Shown: positions 33,379 to 40,548 of the stretch, piece after piece
How positions within the stretch are numbered: position 1 is the stretch's first letter
Layout of the letters: each line of letters opens with the position of its first letter
Source of the DNA: Agrobacterium albertimagni AOL15
GTDB taxonomy: Bacteria > Pseudomonadota > Alphaproteobacteria > Rhizobiales > Rhizobiaceae
Length of the DNA stretch: 64,000 nt
Direction: 5' to 3'
Assembly: GCF_000300855.1 (NCBI RefSeq)
Contig: NZ_ALJF01000004.1
Location: forward strand, 310,001-374,000
Notes under the pieces: model-generated
Databases searched by the model: none
What the model saw: only the letters and a program-made list of their open reading frames with translations
What the model was told of the DNA's origin: nothing
Made by a program: the position numbers and the translations under genes

Positions 33379-34389
33379 CTATCGCCGTCGCAGGAGAAGA
33401 ATGAAAGCAAGCCCGCCCACAAGCCCGGTAATTACCCCGATCGGGACATCCTCAGGCGCCATGATCGTGCGCGACACGATATCGGCCAGAATGAGGATGA
33501 CGGCGCCGGCCAATGCCGAAAGGGGAATGACCCTGATATTGTCGCTGCCGGCGGTCAGGCGGACGAAATGCGGAACCAGAAGGCCCACAAAACCGATGGC
33601 ACCCGAAAAGGCGACCATCACACCTGTCAGCAGCGCGGTGATCACAAAGAGCTCCGCGCGGAATCGGGCGACGGGAATACCAAGCGTTGCTGCCGTTTCG
33701 TCGCCCATGGCCATGGCGTTGATTTCCCGGGCGCGAACGACAAGGAAGACGAGGCAAACTGAAAGCACCGCCACCGGATAGAGAAGATGCGACCATTGGG
33801 CGAGGCCAAGCCCTCCCAGCATCCAGAAGACCACCGTATGAGCGGCGCGTGGATCTCCGAGGAAGATCGCGAGATTGCCAAGCGAGGTCGCCACGAAAGC
33901 GATGGCCACACCGGTCAATACGAGGCGATCGGCACCTGCGCCGGTGAAGCGCGTAACGGTGACGACCGCGAGCGTCGCCATCAGGGAACCCACGAAGGCA
34001 AAGAGCGGCACCGTGACCAGGCCGAAGATCAGACCGGTATGGAGAAGCGCGATTATCGCACCGAGGGCACCGCCGGAGGAGACGCCGAGCAGATGCGGAT
34101 CGGCCAGTGGATTGCGCGTCACCGCTTGCAGGACAGCCCCCACCGTTGCGAGGCCGGCACCCACGAGGCCAGCCAGGATGACGCGCGGGAAGCGAACGTC
34201 CCAGACGATGCTCTCGCGACCGGGCGACCATGTCACTTCAAATGTACCGGGTGCGAGTTTGCTGGCCACGATCGACCAGGCAGTGCTGACCGGAATGGGA
34301 GCCGAACCCAGGGACACGCCAGCGGTGAGGCAGAGGGCCAGCAGCACGATAGCCAGACCCATCCAGAGAAACATGCGACCGTGCATCAT
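33379..34389 (-). CDS. FecCD-family ABC permease of a cobalamin-regulated importer (BtuC-like)
   Basis: 336 residues with about ten membrane helices, the FecCD/BtuC fold. Typical blocks are RFPRVILAGLVGAGLATVGA, NPLADPHLLGVSSGGALGA, GFVGLLVPHFVRL and PEDVPIGVITGLVGGLAF. It is last in the order ATPase-binding protein-permease, downstream of a cobalamin riboswitch. Substrate inferred as cobalamin or another corrinoid/cobalt complex. Confidence 0.85.
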   Translation of the reverse strand: MMHGRMFLWMGLAIVLLALCLTAGVSLGSAPIPVSTAWSIVASKLAPGTFEVTWSPGRESIVWDVRFPRVILAGLVGAGLATVGAVLQAVTRNPLADPHLLGVSSGGALGAIIALLHTGLIFGLVTVPLFAFVGSLMATLAVVTVTRFTGAGADRLVLTGVAIAFVATSLGNLAIFLGDPRAAHTVVFWMLGGLGLAQWSHLLYPVAVLSVCLVFLVVRAREINAMAMGDETAATLGIPVARFRAELFVITALLTGVMVAFSGAIGFVGLLVPHFVRLTAGSDNIRVIPLSALAGAVILILADIVSRTIMAPEDVPIGVITGLVGGLAFILLLRRR

Positions 34390-34442
34390 TCTGCCTCGAA
34401 TTTCGTGCCGGGCGGGACCGGTTCGCGGTCCCGCCTTGCGGA

Positions 34443-35399
34443 TTACATGTTGCGCGGATGGAAGGTGTTTGCGAGCCGCTCGATTGCCTGGACATTGCGC
34501 GGCCCCGGTGTTGCCTCAACATATTCCAGCACCACGAAGCGATCCTGCTTGACGGCATCGAGATTCTTGAAGGCCGGGTTTTCCTTCATGAAAGCGATCT
34601 TCTGTTCGGCCGTTACATCGCCGTAGTTGACGATGACGACGACTTCCGGATTGCGCTCGATGACCGGCTCCCAGGACACTTCCGTCCAGCTCTTATCGAC
34701 GTCTTCCATGATGTTCACGCCGCCTGCGGCTTCGATCATCGCGGTCGGAATGCCGAAGCGACCCGAGGTGAAGGGCTTTTCGGTGCCGGAATCATAGACA
34801 AAGACGCGGACCGGCTTTTCGATGCCGCCGATGCGGGTGGTGATGTCGTCCAGTTGCTTGCGGTAGCCAGCCACCAGGGCCTCGGCGCGGTCCTCGACGT
34901 CAAAGATCTTGCCGAGGTTCAGCAGGTCGACGAACATGTCGTCCATCGTCGGCTTGTTCTTCGCCATGATATGGATGCAGGACTCCGTCAGCTCGTAGAC
35001 CTTGATCTTGAAGGGCTCGAGCGTTTCGGGCGTCACCTCGCCGCCGACCTTCATGCCGTAGTTCCAGCCGGCGAAGTAGAAATCGGCATCGGCGTTCAGC
35101 AGCACTTCCTTCGTCGGGTATTTCGGCGAAAGCTCCGGCAACTCCTTCACACCTTCCCGCAGCCCCTCATCCAGCGTCTTCCAACCGGAGATCCCGGTGT
35201 AACCGACCATGCGGTCCTGCAGTTTCAGGGCCAGCATCATCTCGGTCAGGTTGACGTCATTGGAGATCGCACGTGCCGGAGGGGCGTCGAACGTGACCTC
35301 GCGATCGCAGCTCTTGACCGTGACAGGATAGGCGAAGGCCGAGGAGGCGGCGAAGACCGAGGCAAAGAGCGTAGCAGACAATAGAAGACGGGAAGCCAT
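34443..35399 (-). CDS. Periplasmic binding protein of a cobalamin-regulated importer (BtuF-like)
   Basis: 318 residues with a signal peptide ending SSAFA/YPVTV. Class III (cluster A) binding-protein fold: CDREVTFDAPPARAIS, NLTEMML, then a helical bridge and VFVYDSGTEKPFTSGRFG, a block common in corrinoid and siderophore binders. ATG at 35399 has AAGGA ten bases upstream. Cotranscribed with the ATPase upstream and the permease downstream. Confidence 0.85.
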   Translation of the reverse strand: MASRLLLSATLFASVFAASSAFAYPVTVKSCDREVTFDAPPARAISNDVNLTEMMLALKLQDRMVGYTGISGWKTLDEGLREGVKELPELSPKYPTKEVLLNADADFYFAGWNYGMKVGGEVTPETLEPFKIKVYELTESCIHIMAKNKPTMDDMFVDLLNLGKIFDVEDRAEALVAGYRKQLDDITTRIGGIEKPVRVFVYDSGTEKPFTSGRFGIPTAMIEAAGGVNIMEDVDKSWTEVSWEPVIERNPEVVVIVNYGDVTAEQKIAFMKENPAFKNLDAVKQDRFVVLEYVEATPGPRNVQAIERLANTFHPRNM

Positions 35400-35419
35400 A
35401 TGGGCGGATCCTTTCAAAA

Positions 35420-36214
35420 TCAGGTCAAGGCAAGGGAAAAGGAAAAACGATGGGATCGAGCGCCCTCCGCCTGTTGACGCGCGGCGAGGACACCGAAGGT
35501 TCCGGACAGGGCCTGTTCGGTCAGAACAGCTTCCGGTGGGCCGAACTCATTCATCCGGCCGCCCTGCATCAGGGCAATATGCGTTGCAAACTCGGCGGCG
35601 AGGTTAATGTCGTGCAGGGTCGTGATGATCGTCAGGTTCAAAGCGCCGAGCAGATCGAGGATCTCGAGCTGGTGGCGGATATCCAGATGGTTGGTCGGCT
35701 CGTCGAGAATGAGGATTTCAGGCTTCTGGGCCAGTGCCCGGGCAACGAGAACGCGTTGCTTCTCACCGCCCGACAAGGTCGAGAACTGGCGGGTCGCCAG
35801 TGGCAGCAGATCGAGATGGTCGAGCGCGTGCTCTGCTTCTGCCCGGTCTTCGTCGCTCCAGCCCGCAAGGCCTTCTCGCCAGGGGACGCGACCCATCATA
35901 ACAACGTCGCGGACGGTGAACGGAAAATCGCCCGGCATCTCCTGCAGAACGACGGCCACCCGACGGGCAACCTGACGGGCGCTCAAGCGCCAGATGTCCT
36001 GACCGTCGACTTCGACGCGACCCTCCAGCGGGCTCACACCGCGATAGAGACAACGCAGAAGCGTGGTCTTGCCGGCCCCGTTCGGCCCGACGATCGCCAG
36101 TCGGTCACCAGCATCCAGGGAAAAGGAAACGCCACGGACCAAATACTGGGATGGCTTTGGCCCCCAACCGATATCGGTGACCCGGATCGGGCAGCCCTTG
36201 CTGGTACAACTCAT
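35420..36214 (-). CDS. ABC ATPase of a cobalamin-regulated importer (BtuD-like)
   Basis: 264 residues. Walker A GPNGAGKTT, signature LSGGEKQR, Walker B ILILDEPTNHLD and H-loop TLHDINLA, the FepC/BtuD type. GAGGGGG lies eight bases ahead of MSCTSKGCP. It is the first gene after the riboswitch, with about 215 nt between the riboswitch and its start codon; that leader holds a CCTCCG/CGGAGG hairpin but no credible gene. Confidence 0.87.
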   Translation of the reverse strand: MSCTSKGCPIRVTDIGWGPKPSQYLVRGVSFSLDAGDRLAIVGPNGAGKTTLLRCLYRGVSPLEGRVEVDGQDIWRLSARQVARRVAVVLQEMPGDFPFTVRDVVMMGRVPWREGLAGWSDEDRAEAEHALDHLDLLPLATRQFSTLSGGEKQRVLVARALAQKPEILILDEPTNHLDIRHQLEILDLLGALNLTIITTLHDINLAAEFATHIALMQGGRMNEFGPPEAVLTEQALSGTFGVLAARQQAEGARSHRFSFSLALT

Positions 36215-36429
36215 AGGCTGGCCCCCTCGAATGAGGAGGCGCCAAGCCTTACCCTTTCGACAGCAGCAATCGCCGCTCCCTCCGCGTCATGATCTGGAAG
36301 ATAATGCATGCCGGTCCTCCGCAGGATTTCTCCGGAGGCAAAATGGCATGTGGTCGGCGCGCCAGGAGGCGCAGCGCAAAAGCCAGTTCGTATCCATCGG
36401 AACACCCCGTCCGCTTCGTTCTCTTCACT

Positions 36430-36633
36430 TGACGGCAGGTCTCCTGGCTCACGGATATGCGCTCTCCATTTGCCTTCCCACGGTGACCCGCAGTGGCCCG
36501 GCGCTTTCACGCCGCGAGAATGGACAGCAATCCGCTTACAGTTGCGGGGGCAGCCACGGTCTTGGTCCCTATTGGGTCGTCCTCACCGTGTTCCCTATTA
36601 ATCCCCTCGGAGTCATCCGGCGGGGAACCGTCA
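36430..36633 (-). promoter_or_regulatory. Cobalamin riboswitch
   Basis: On the minus strand the B12 box reads AGCCAGGAGACCTGCC (36434-36449). Other landmarks are GCCACTG..GGTCACCGTGGGAAGG, CGTGAAAGCGCCGG-type internal helices and CCCGCAACTGTAAGCGG. P1 closes with TGACGG (36628-36633) and CCGTCA (36430-36435). It should shut off the downstream ABC importer when cobalamin is abundant. Confidence 0.93.
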
Positions 36634-36639
36634 CTGCTT

Positions 36640-36669
36640 GCATAGGACCTGCAGCCCCTGGCGGTCAAG
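36640..36669 (-). promoter_or_regulatory. Probable promoter of the riboswitch operon
   Basis: On the minus strand CTTGAC (36664-36669) and CTATGC (36640-36645) are 18 bp apart and end immediately before the riboswitch P1 stem. The remaining bases up to the ndh stop (36771) contain only an imperfect palindrome around ATGTAATATCGTAACAT. Confidence 0.6.
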
Positions 36670-36770
36670 CCTCGATCTTCTTAGTTATGTAATATCGTAA
36701 CATCTATAGATCTGGGATCGGGTTGTCTACCGTGAAACCGCGTCTGCCCTCAGCTGGCCAACGAAAGGCG

Positions 36771-38054
36771 CTATTTGTCAGGGGCGATGAAGTTTTCGTC
36801 GATCAGGCGCGCGCCTCTCTGCCGGGTGGTGTAACGCCAGATCCACTGAACGCTCACCAGCAGGCGTTTCTCGAAATTGACCAGCAGATAGACATGGACG
36901 ATGGCCCAGAGCAGCCAGGCAAAGCGGCCTTTGAGCTGCCAGGTGCCGAAGTCGAAAATGGCTGCGTTTCTGCCGATGACCGCCGTATTGCCGCGGTTGT
37001 GGAAGCGGAAGTTCGGCACTGCCGCACCCTTTAGGAGGCTGGATTTGAGCGCTTTGCCGAGGAATGTGCCCTGCTGTTTGGCCACCTGAGCGAGCGCGGG
37101 CAATGCTTCGCCATCCTCGTCCAAAGCCAGCGCGGTATCACCGATGGCGTAGACCCCCTCTAAGCCATCCACCGAAAGGTCCCGCGCCACCGGCAGGCGC
37201 CCGCCCGGGCCCGGCGAGATGCCAAGCCAGTCAGCGGCCGGTGATGCCTTCACGCCTGCTCCCCAGACGATGCAGCTTGCCGGCAGGAATCCGTCCTTCA
37301 CCTGCACGCCCTCGGCGGTGACGTCTTCCACGGGCGTGTTCAGCCTGATATCCACGCCGATGTTCCGGAGATAGTCGGCCGCGTAATTCGAGAGGTTCTC
37401 GGGGAAGGTTGCCAGAATGCGCGGACCGGCCTCGACGAGGACAACATGAAGTTGCTCCGGTCGCAGAGTGCGGAAATCGCGCTCGATCATGAAGCGACCG
37501 AGTTCTGAAATGGCGCCGGCCATCTCGACGCCGGTCGGCCCACCACCGATGACCACGCTGGTCAAGAGGCGGCGCTGCTCTGCCTCGTCCTGGCTTCGCT
37601 CGGCCTGTTCGAAGGCGAGGAGGAGGCGGTGACGGATCTGCCGGGCTTCGTGGATCGATTTCAGCCCCGGCGCATGTTTCTGCCAGTCCTCATTGCCGAA
37701 ATAGTTGTATTTCGAGCCCGTCGCGAGGACGAGGCGATCGTAGGGAATTGCGGCGCCATCGGCGAGGGAAACCGTGCGAGCGTTCGGATCGATCGATACC
37801 ACCTCTCCCATCAGCACGTGGATATTGTCCGAGCGTCCCAATGTGCGGCGGATCGGTTCCGAGATATCCGCAGGCGAAAGTGCGGCCGTCGCAACCTGAT
37901 AGAGCAATGGCTGAAACAGATTGTGGTTGCGCCGGTCGATCACCGTCACATCGACCTCGGTATCGGCCAGAGCCTTTGCGCAGGCAAGGCCTCCGAAACC
38001 TGCGCCGACGATCACGACGCGTGGCCGGCTCCCGACATTGGATAGTTCTTCCAT
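36771..38054 (-). CDS. ndh: Type II NADH dehydrogenase-like FAD oxidoreductase
   Basis: Non-proton-pumping NADH:quinone oxidoreductase. 427 residues: FAD motif VVIVGAGFGGLACAKAL, NHNLFQPLLYQVATAALSP (active-site region of NDH-2), NAD motif VVIGGGPTGVEMAGAI, and AIGDTA before the C-terminal membrane-anchoring helices (FAWLLWAIVHVYLLVNF). Of two adjacent ATGs the second (38054) has better spacing from GAGG. Monocistronic, divergent from the stress cluster. Confidence 0.92.
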   Translation of the reverse strand: MEELSNVGSRPRVVIVGAGFGGLACAKALADTEVDVTVIDRRNHNLFQPLLYQVATAALSPADISEPIRRTLGRSDNIHVLMGEVVSIDPNARTVSLADGAAIPYDRLVLATGSKYNYFGNEDWQKHAPGLKSIHEARQIRHRLLLAFEQAERSQDEAEQRRLLTSVVIGGGPTGVEMAGAISELGRFMIERDFRTLRPEQLHVVLVEAGPRILATFPENLSNYAADYLRNIGVDIRLNTPVEDVTAEGVQVKDGFLPASCIVWGAGVKASPAADWLGISPGPGGRLPVARDLSVDGLEGVYAIGDTALALDEDGEALPALAQVAKQQGTFLGKALKSSLLKGAAVPNFRFHNRGNTAVIGRNAAIFDFGTWQLKGRFAWLLWAIVHVYLLVNFEKRLLVSVQWIWRYTTRQRGARLIDENFIAPDK

Positions 38055-38118
38055 CATCACCTCACTGTCTGCGCGAATTGTTCCGGGACAACCAGAAGGC
38101 GTCCGAAAATGTTCCTGG

Positions 38119-38143
38119 GGAACGGTTCGGAGGCGGGACGGTT
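38119..38143 (+). promoter_or_regulatory. EcfG/RpoE2-type promoter (GGAAC-N16-GGTT)
   Basis: GGAAC (38119-38123), 16 bp, GGTT (38140-38143). This fits the general-stress sigma factor pattern of rhizobia (GGAAC-N18-TT). It lies 34 bp ahead of the small hydrophilic protein gene and could also transcribe the catalase gene. Confidence 0.6.
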
Positions 38144-38176
38144 GGTCAAGGGTAGTCAGTCGAGAGGAGACCCGAG

Positions 38177-38380
38177 ATGGGCATGAACGCACCGCAAGAC
38201 GGCAAGCCGGGCACGACGGATCAATCACCGCGATGGGAAGGACCGCAGGAAAACCGGCCTACCGGATATCTGCCAGCCAAGGACAATCCCGATGTCGATC
38301 GGGATGCCACCGGAGAGAACCTTCAGGATCCGAGAAAACGGGATCTCAGCGATTCGCTGAAGACACGGGACGATATGTAG
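38177..38380 (+). CDS. Small hydrophilic hypothetical protein
   Basis: 67 residues, very rich in Asp, Gly, Pro, Lys and Arg, with almost no hydrophobic residues (MGMNAPQDGKPGTTDQSP at the start, SLKTRDDM at the end), so probably disordered. GAGGAGACCCGAG precedes the ATG. The upstream GGAAC promoter and the downstream catalase suggest a general-stress protein (inference). No family recognised. Confidence 0.65.
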   Translation: MGMNAPQDGKPGTTDQSPRWEGPQENRPTGYLPAKDNPDVDRDATGENLQDPRKRDLSDSLKTRDDM

Positions 38381-38400
38381 CCCCGCCAGAGTTGCAAGAT

Positions 38401-38460
38401 CGCGCCGGAACGAGCCGGAACGAGCCGGAACGAGCCGGAACGAGCCGGAACGAGCCGGAA
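38401..38460 (+). repeat. 10-bp tandem repeat, six copies
   Basis: Five identical units CGAGCCGGAA (38411-38460) preceded by one copy with a single change (38401-38410, CGCGCCGGAA). Read across unit borders the repeat gives GGAAC five times, at 38407, 38417, 38427, 38437 and 38447. It lies 41 bp ahead of the manganese catalase start. Confidence 0.95.
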
Positions 38461-38501
38461 GCGCTCTTGTCAAACAGCCGTCCAACGCGAGGAAAGATGC
38501 G

Positions 38502-39326
38502 ATGTTTTACACCGACAACAAACTTCAATACCCCGTTCGAGTGGAGACCCCTGACCCTCTGTTTGCCCGAGCCTTGCAGCAGGCGATCGGAGGCGTGGAA
38601 GGGGAAATCCGCGTTGCCATGCAGTATTTCTTCCAGGCCTGCGGCGCCCGGGGCAATCCGAATTTTCGCGACCTGCTGATGAACACAGCGGCGGAGGAAC
38701 TGGGGCATATCGAGATGCTGGCAACGGCAGTTGCCATGAACCTGGAAGGCGCTCCCCTGTCACTCAAGGAGGAAATCGCAGCCGACCCGGTCGGTGGCGG
38801 GGTGCTCGGCGGCATCAACCTCAAGAATCTTCTGTCAGCAGGGCTCTCTGCCATGCCGGTCGATTCAGACGGTGTGCCCTTCGACATGTCGCACATCTAT
38901 GCGAGCGGCAATATCGCGGCCGACATGACCGCCAATGTTGCAGCCGAGTCGACAGGTCGTGTCCTTGCAACACGTCTCTACACCATGACGAACGATCCGG
39001 GCATGAAGGACATGCTGTCCTATCTCATTGCCCGTGACACCATGCACCAGAACCAGTGGATGGCAGCCCTCGAGGAGCTCGGTGGCGCCACCGGCGCATT
39101 CCCGATCCCGAACAGTTTTCCGCAGGAAGAGGAAAACCAGGAATTCAGCTACGCCTATCTTGGCTTTCAGCAGGACGGCAGCGCGCCCGCAGCCGGACGG
39201 TGGTCCGAAGGGCAGTCGATCGACGGAAAGGGAGAGTTCGTTTCCCAGCCGATGCAGCCGCTCGGCGAGAAGCCGGATCTCGGGCCGGCGAAGCCCAACA
39301 GCGGCGCTCAAGCGGAACAGCTCTGA
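38502..39326 (+). CDS. Manganese catalase
   Basis: Dismutates hydrogen peroxide with a dimanganese centre. 274 residues. The metal ligands are E35 (VEGEIRVAMQYFFQ), E66 and H69 (AAEELGHIEML), E149 (AAESTGRVLATRLY) and H182 (ARDTMHQNQW), a complete set. The C-terminal tail (after about 225) is polar and low-complexity. AGGAAAG lies ahead of the ATG. It sits in a group with stress-type promoters, 121 bp after the small hydrophilic protein gene, with the tandem repeat between. Confidence 0.94.
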   Translation: MFYTDNKLQYPVRVETPDPLFARALQQAIGGVEGEIRVAMQYFFQACGARGNPNFRDLLMNTAAEELGHIEMLATAVAMNLEGAPLSLKEEIAADPVGGGVLGGINLKNLLSAGLSAMPVDSDGVPFDMSHIYASGNIAADMTANVAAESTGRVLATRLYTMTNDPGMKDMLSYLIARDTMHQNQWMAALEELGGATGAFPIPNSFPQEEENQEFSYAYLGFQQDGSAPAAGRWSEGQSIDGKGEFVSQPMQPLGEKPDLGPAKPNSGAQAEQL

Positions 39327-39351
39327 TCAGATAATGTCAGGGCAAATATTT

Positions 39352-39375
39352 CTTTGTTCCATCGTTGGAACAAAG
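39352..39375. repeat. Perfect palindrome overlapping a stress promoter
   Basis: CTTTGTTCCA and TGGAACAAAG (10 bp each, spacer TCGT) lie 26 bp after the catalase stop. The right arm contains the GGAAC of the next promoter. No T tract follows, so it may be an operator or a 3'-end hairpin. Confidence 0.6.
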
Positions 39376-39391
39376 CTTCGCCTTACCGGTT
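39367..39391 (+). promoter_or_regulatory. EcfG/RpoE2-type promoter of the candidate small RNA
   Basis: GGAAC (39367-39371), 16 bp, GGTT (39388-39391): identical spacing to the sites at 38119 and 40443. The predicted start is near 39398. Confidence 0.6.
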
Positions 39392-39691
39392 CATGAGAGA
39401 GATCATTGTTCCCTCCCCCGAACCTCCCCCGGCCGCCCCAAGGGCGCCTACCTGAACCCCGCTTCGGCGGGGTTCTTTTTCGTTTGATGGACAGACAGAC
39501 TCATCAGGACGCATCGCCTGCTGGCAAACCTGCCTGTAGCAGCCGAGAAGTGAAGCGAGGCCCCTACTGTTGCAGACTGTGCGGAGGGGGGTTTTTGCTG
39601 GCTTCGTTGCTGGGGCCACGAGGGTGTAGAATGCCCCTGCGAGAATGACGAGCAACACGACCAGAGCAAGATTTCGGAACATGGGAGACAT
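39383..39691 (-). CDS. Possible small membrane protein; C-terminal half doubtful
   Basis: From ATG 39691, with AAGGAG eight bases upstream, the frame gives MSPMFRNLALVVLLVILAG and one clear membrane helix up to LVAP. After about residue 30 (KPAKTPLRT...) composition becomes non-coding in character, and the frame runs antisense through the terminator and small RNA. The strong start suggests a real short membrane peptide, perhaps truncated by a frameshift; the annotated end is only the first in-frame stop. Confidence 0.35.
   Translation of the reverse strand: MSPMFRNLALVVLLVILAGAFYTLVAPATKPAKTPLRTVCNSRGLASLLGCYRQVCQQAMRPDESVCPSNEKEPRRSGVQVGALGAAGGGSGEGTMISLMNR
39398..39480 (+). ncRNA. Candidate stress-controlled small RNA with two CCTCCCCC boxes
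   Basis: About 83 nt between a GGAAC-N16-GGTT promoter and a strong terminator. The 5' part is unpaired and carries CCTCCCCC twice (39412-39419 and 39423-39430), complementary to Shine-Dalgarno sequences. A middle hairpin (39431-39448, loop CAA) follows. The terminator is a 9-bp stem GAACCCCGC/GCGGGGTTC with a TTCG loop and T5. No open frame fits. It could instead be the 3' UTR of the catalase mRNA, or both. I cannot assign it to a named family. Confidence 0.55.
39454..39480 (+). terminator. Rho-independent terminator (small RNA/catalase)
   Basis: GAACCCCGC (39454-39462), loop TTCG, GCGGGGTTC (39467-39475), then T5. A C-G-closed TTCG tetraloop makes this an exceptionally stable hairpin. Confidence 0.9.
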
Positions 39692-39863
39692 GGCAGCACT
39701 CCTTCGAATGCGTTGAAATTCTAAGGTCATCGCCGCGAAGCAGCTTGGTGATAGACCATGGGCGGATGCGGTTTCGCGCCCCACATTGTCGGATCACCGG
39801 ACCGAGTCCGCGACTGGCAAGGCTTCAAAGTGGGACGGTTCGTGAGCGCCCCGCCCAAGTTCC

Positions 39864-40409
39864 TCAAGGATTGGTTTGGGATTGTGCTCTGACCTTGTGC
39901 ATACGAACGAGCGGGTAATTGGCAATCGCATAGGTTTTCAGGCTTCCGGCCGGTCCATGATCGGCATAGGCGCCCAGCAGCCTGATGGCCTGGTCACTCG
40001 CCTTCATCTGGGAGGACATATAGGCGGCGTCGAACTGGCTCTCCTCGGCCTGCTCCAGCGCAGTGAGGGTCTGCTTCTGCTCCATCGACAGGTCCAAAAC
40101 GAGCGCGATCGAATCGGCCTCGGCAGCCTCGGTCAACTGTCCCTGGGCACGCTTGTAGTCGTCCAGCATGGTACGTGCGAACTCCCTCACCTGCTCATTC
40201 TGGCTTCTCTTCAAAGCGAGTTCCGCGGACAGGATTTCGAACTCGTTGGTCGCGGCGGCCTGCTTTACGAACTCAGCCGGGCCCAATGCCATGGTTTCGG
40301 CCGAAGCCTCTGGAGTCGGCAATTGCTGGATTGGCGCTGTCTGCTGGGCCATCGCCGTGGAGCAAAGGCCGAGGGCAGTTGCGGCTGCGAGCGAGATGGA
40401 GCGTATCAT
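39864..40409 (-). CDS. DUF4142 domain secreted protein
   Basis: 181 residues with signal peptide ending AMA/QQTAPIQQ. The mature domain is a four-helix, ferritin-like DUF4142 bundle: FVKQAAATNEFEILSAELALK, VREFARTMLDDYKRAQGQL and QFDAAYMSSQMKASDQAI. Members are periplasmic or outer-membrane-associated and often stress-induced. AAGGAG lies eight bases ahead of the ATG, and a GGAAC promoter lies upstream. Confidence 0.9.
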   Translation of the reverse strand: MIRSISLAAATALGLCSTAMAQQTAPIQQLPTPEASAETMALGPAEFVKQAAATNEFEILSAELALKRSQNEQVREFARTMLDDYKRAQGQLTEAAEADSIALVLDLSMEQKQTLTALEQAEESQFDAAYMSSQMKASDQAIRLLGAYADHGPAGSLKTYAIANYPLVRMHKVRAQSQTNP

Positions 40410-40427
40410 GATGGTTCTCCTTGAATA

Positions 40428-40449
40428 ACGGGTTGTTAGCTCAACCCGT
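40428..40449. repeat. Inverted repeat in the DUF4142/regulator intergenic region
   Basis: ACGGGTTG (40428-40435) and CAACCCGT (40442-40449) form a perfect 8-bp repeat with spacer TTAGCT. It overlaps the -10 element and the predicted start site of the DUF4142 gene, so an operator role is possible. Confidence 0.5.
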
Positions 40450-40467
40450 CAGCCTTCGAACCGTTCC
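40443..40467 (-). promoter_or_regulatory. EcfG/RpoE2-type promoter of the DUF4142 gene
   Basis: On the minus strand GGAAC (40463-40467), 16 bp, GGTT (40443-40446). The predicted leader is about 28 nt. Its spacer begins GGTTCG, as does that of the site at 38119. Confidence 0.6.
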
Positions 40468-40548
40468 AATGGAGGGACGAGCGCAGAACCCGGATTTGAC
40501 AGGAGAGGGCAAAATTGGCAGCAGTGTTCCAGACGGAGAGGAGACTGC

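Noticed and set aside
36211-36510. Open frame between the riboswitch and the ABC ATPase gene
   Set aside because: Overlaps the conserved B12 box and leader; no protein features.
38401-38460. Tandem repeat considered as a CRISPR array
   Set aside because: Units are 10 bp with no spacers and no cas genes nearby.
38447-38482. Last repeat GGAAC plus CGTC as a catalase promoter
   Set aside because: The spacing does not fit GGAAC-N18/19-TT; only a GGAAG-N17-CGTC match exists.
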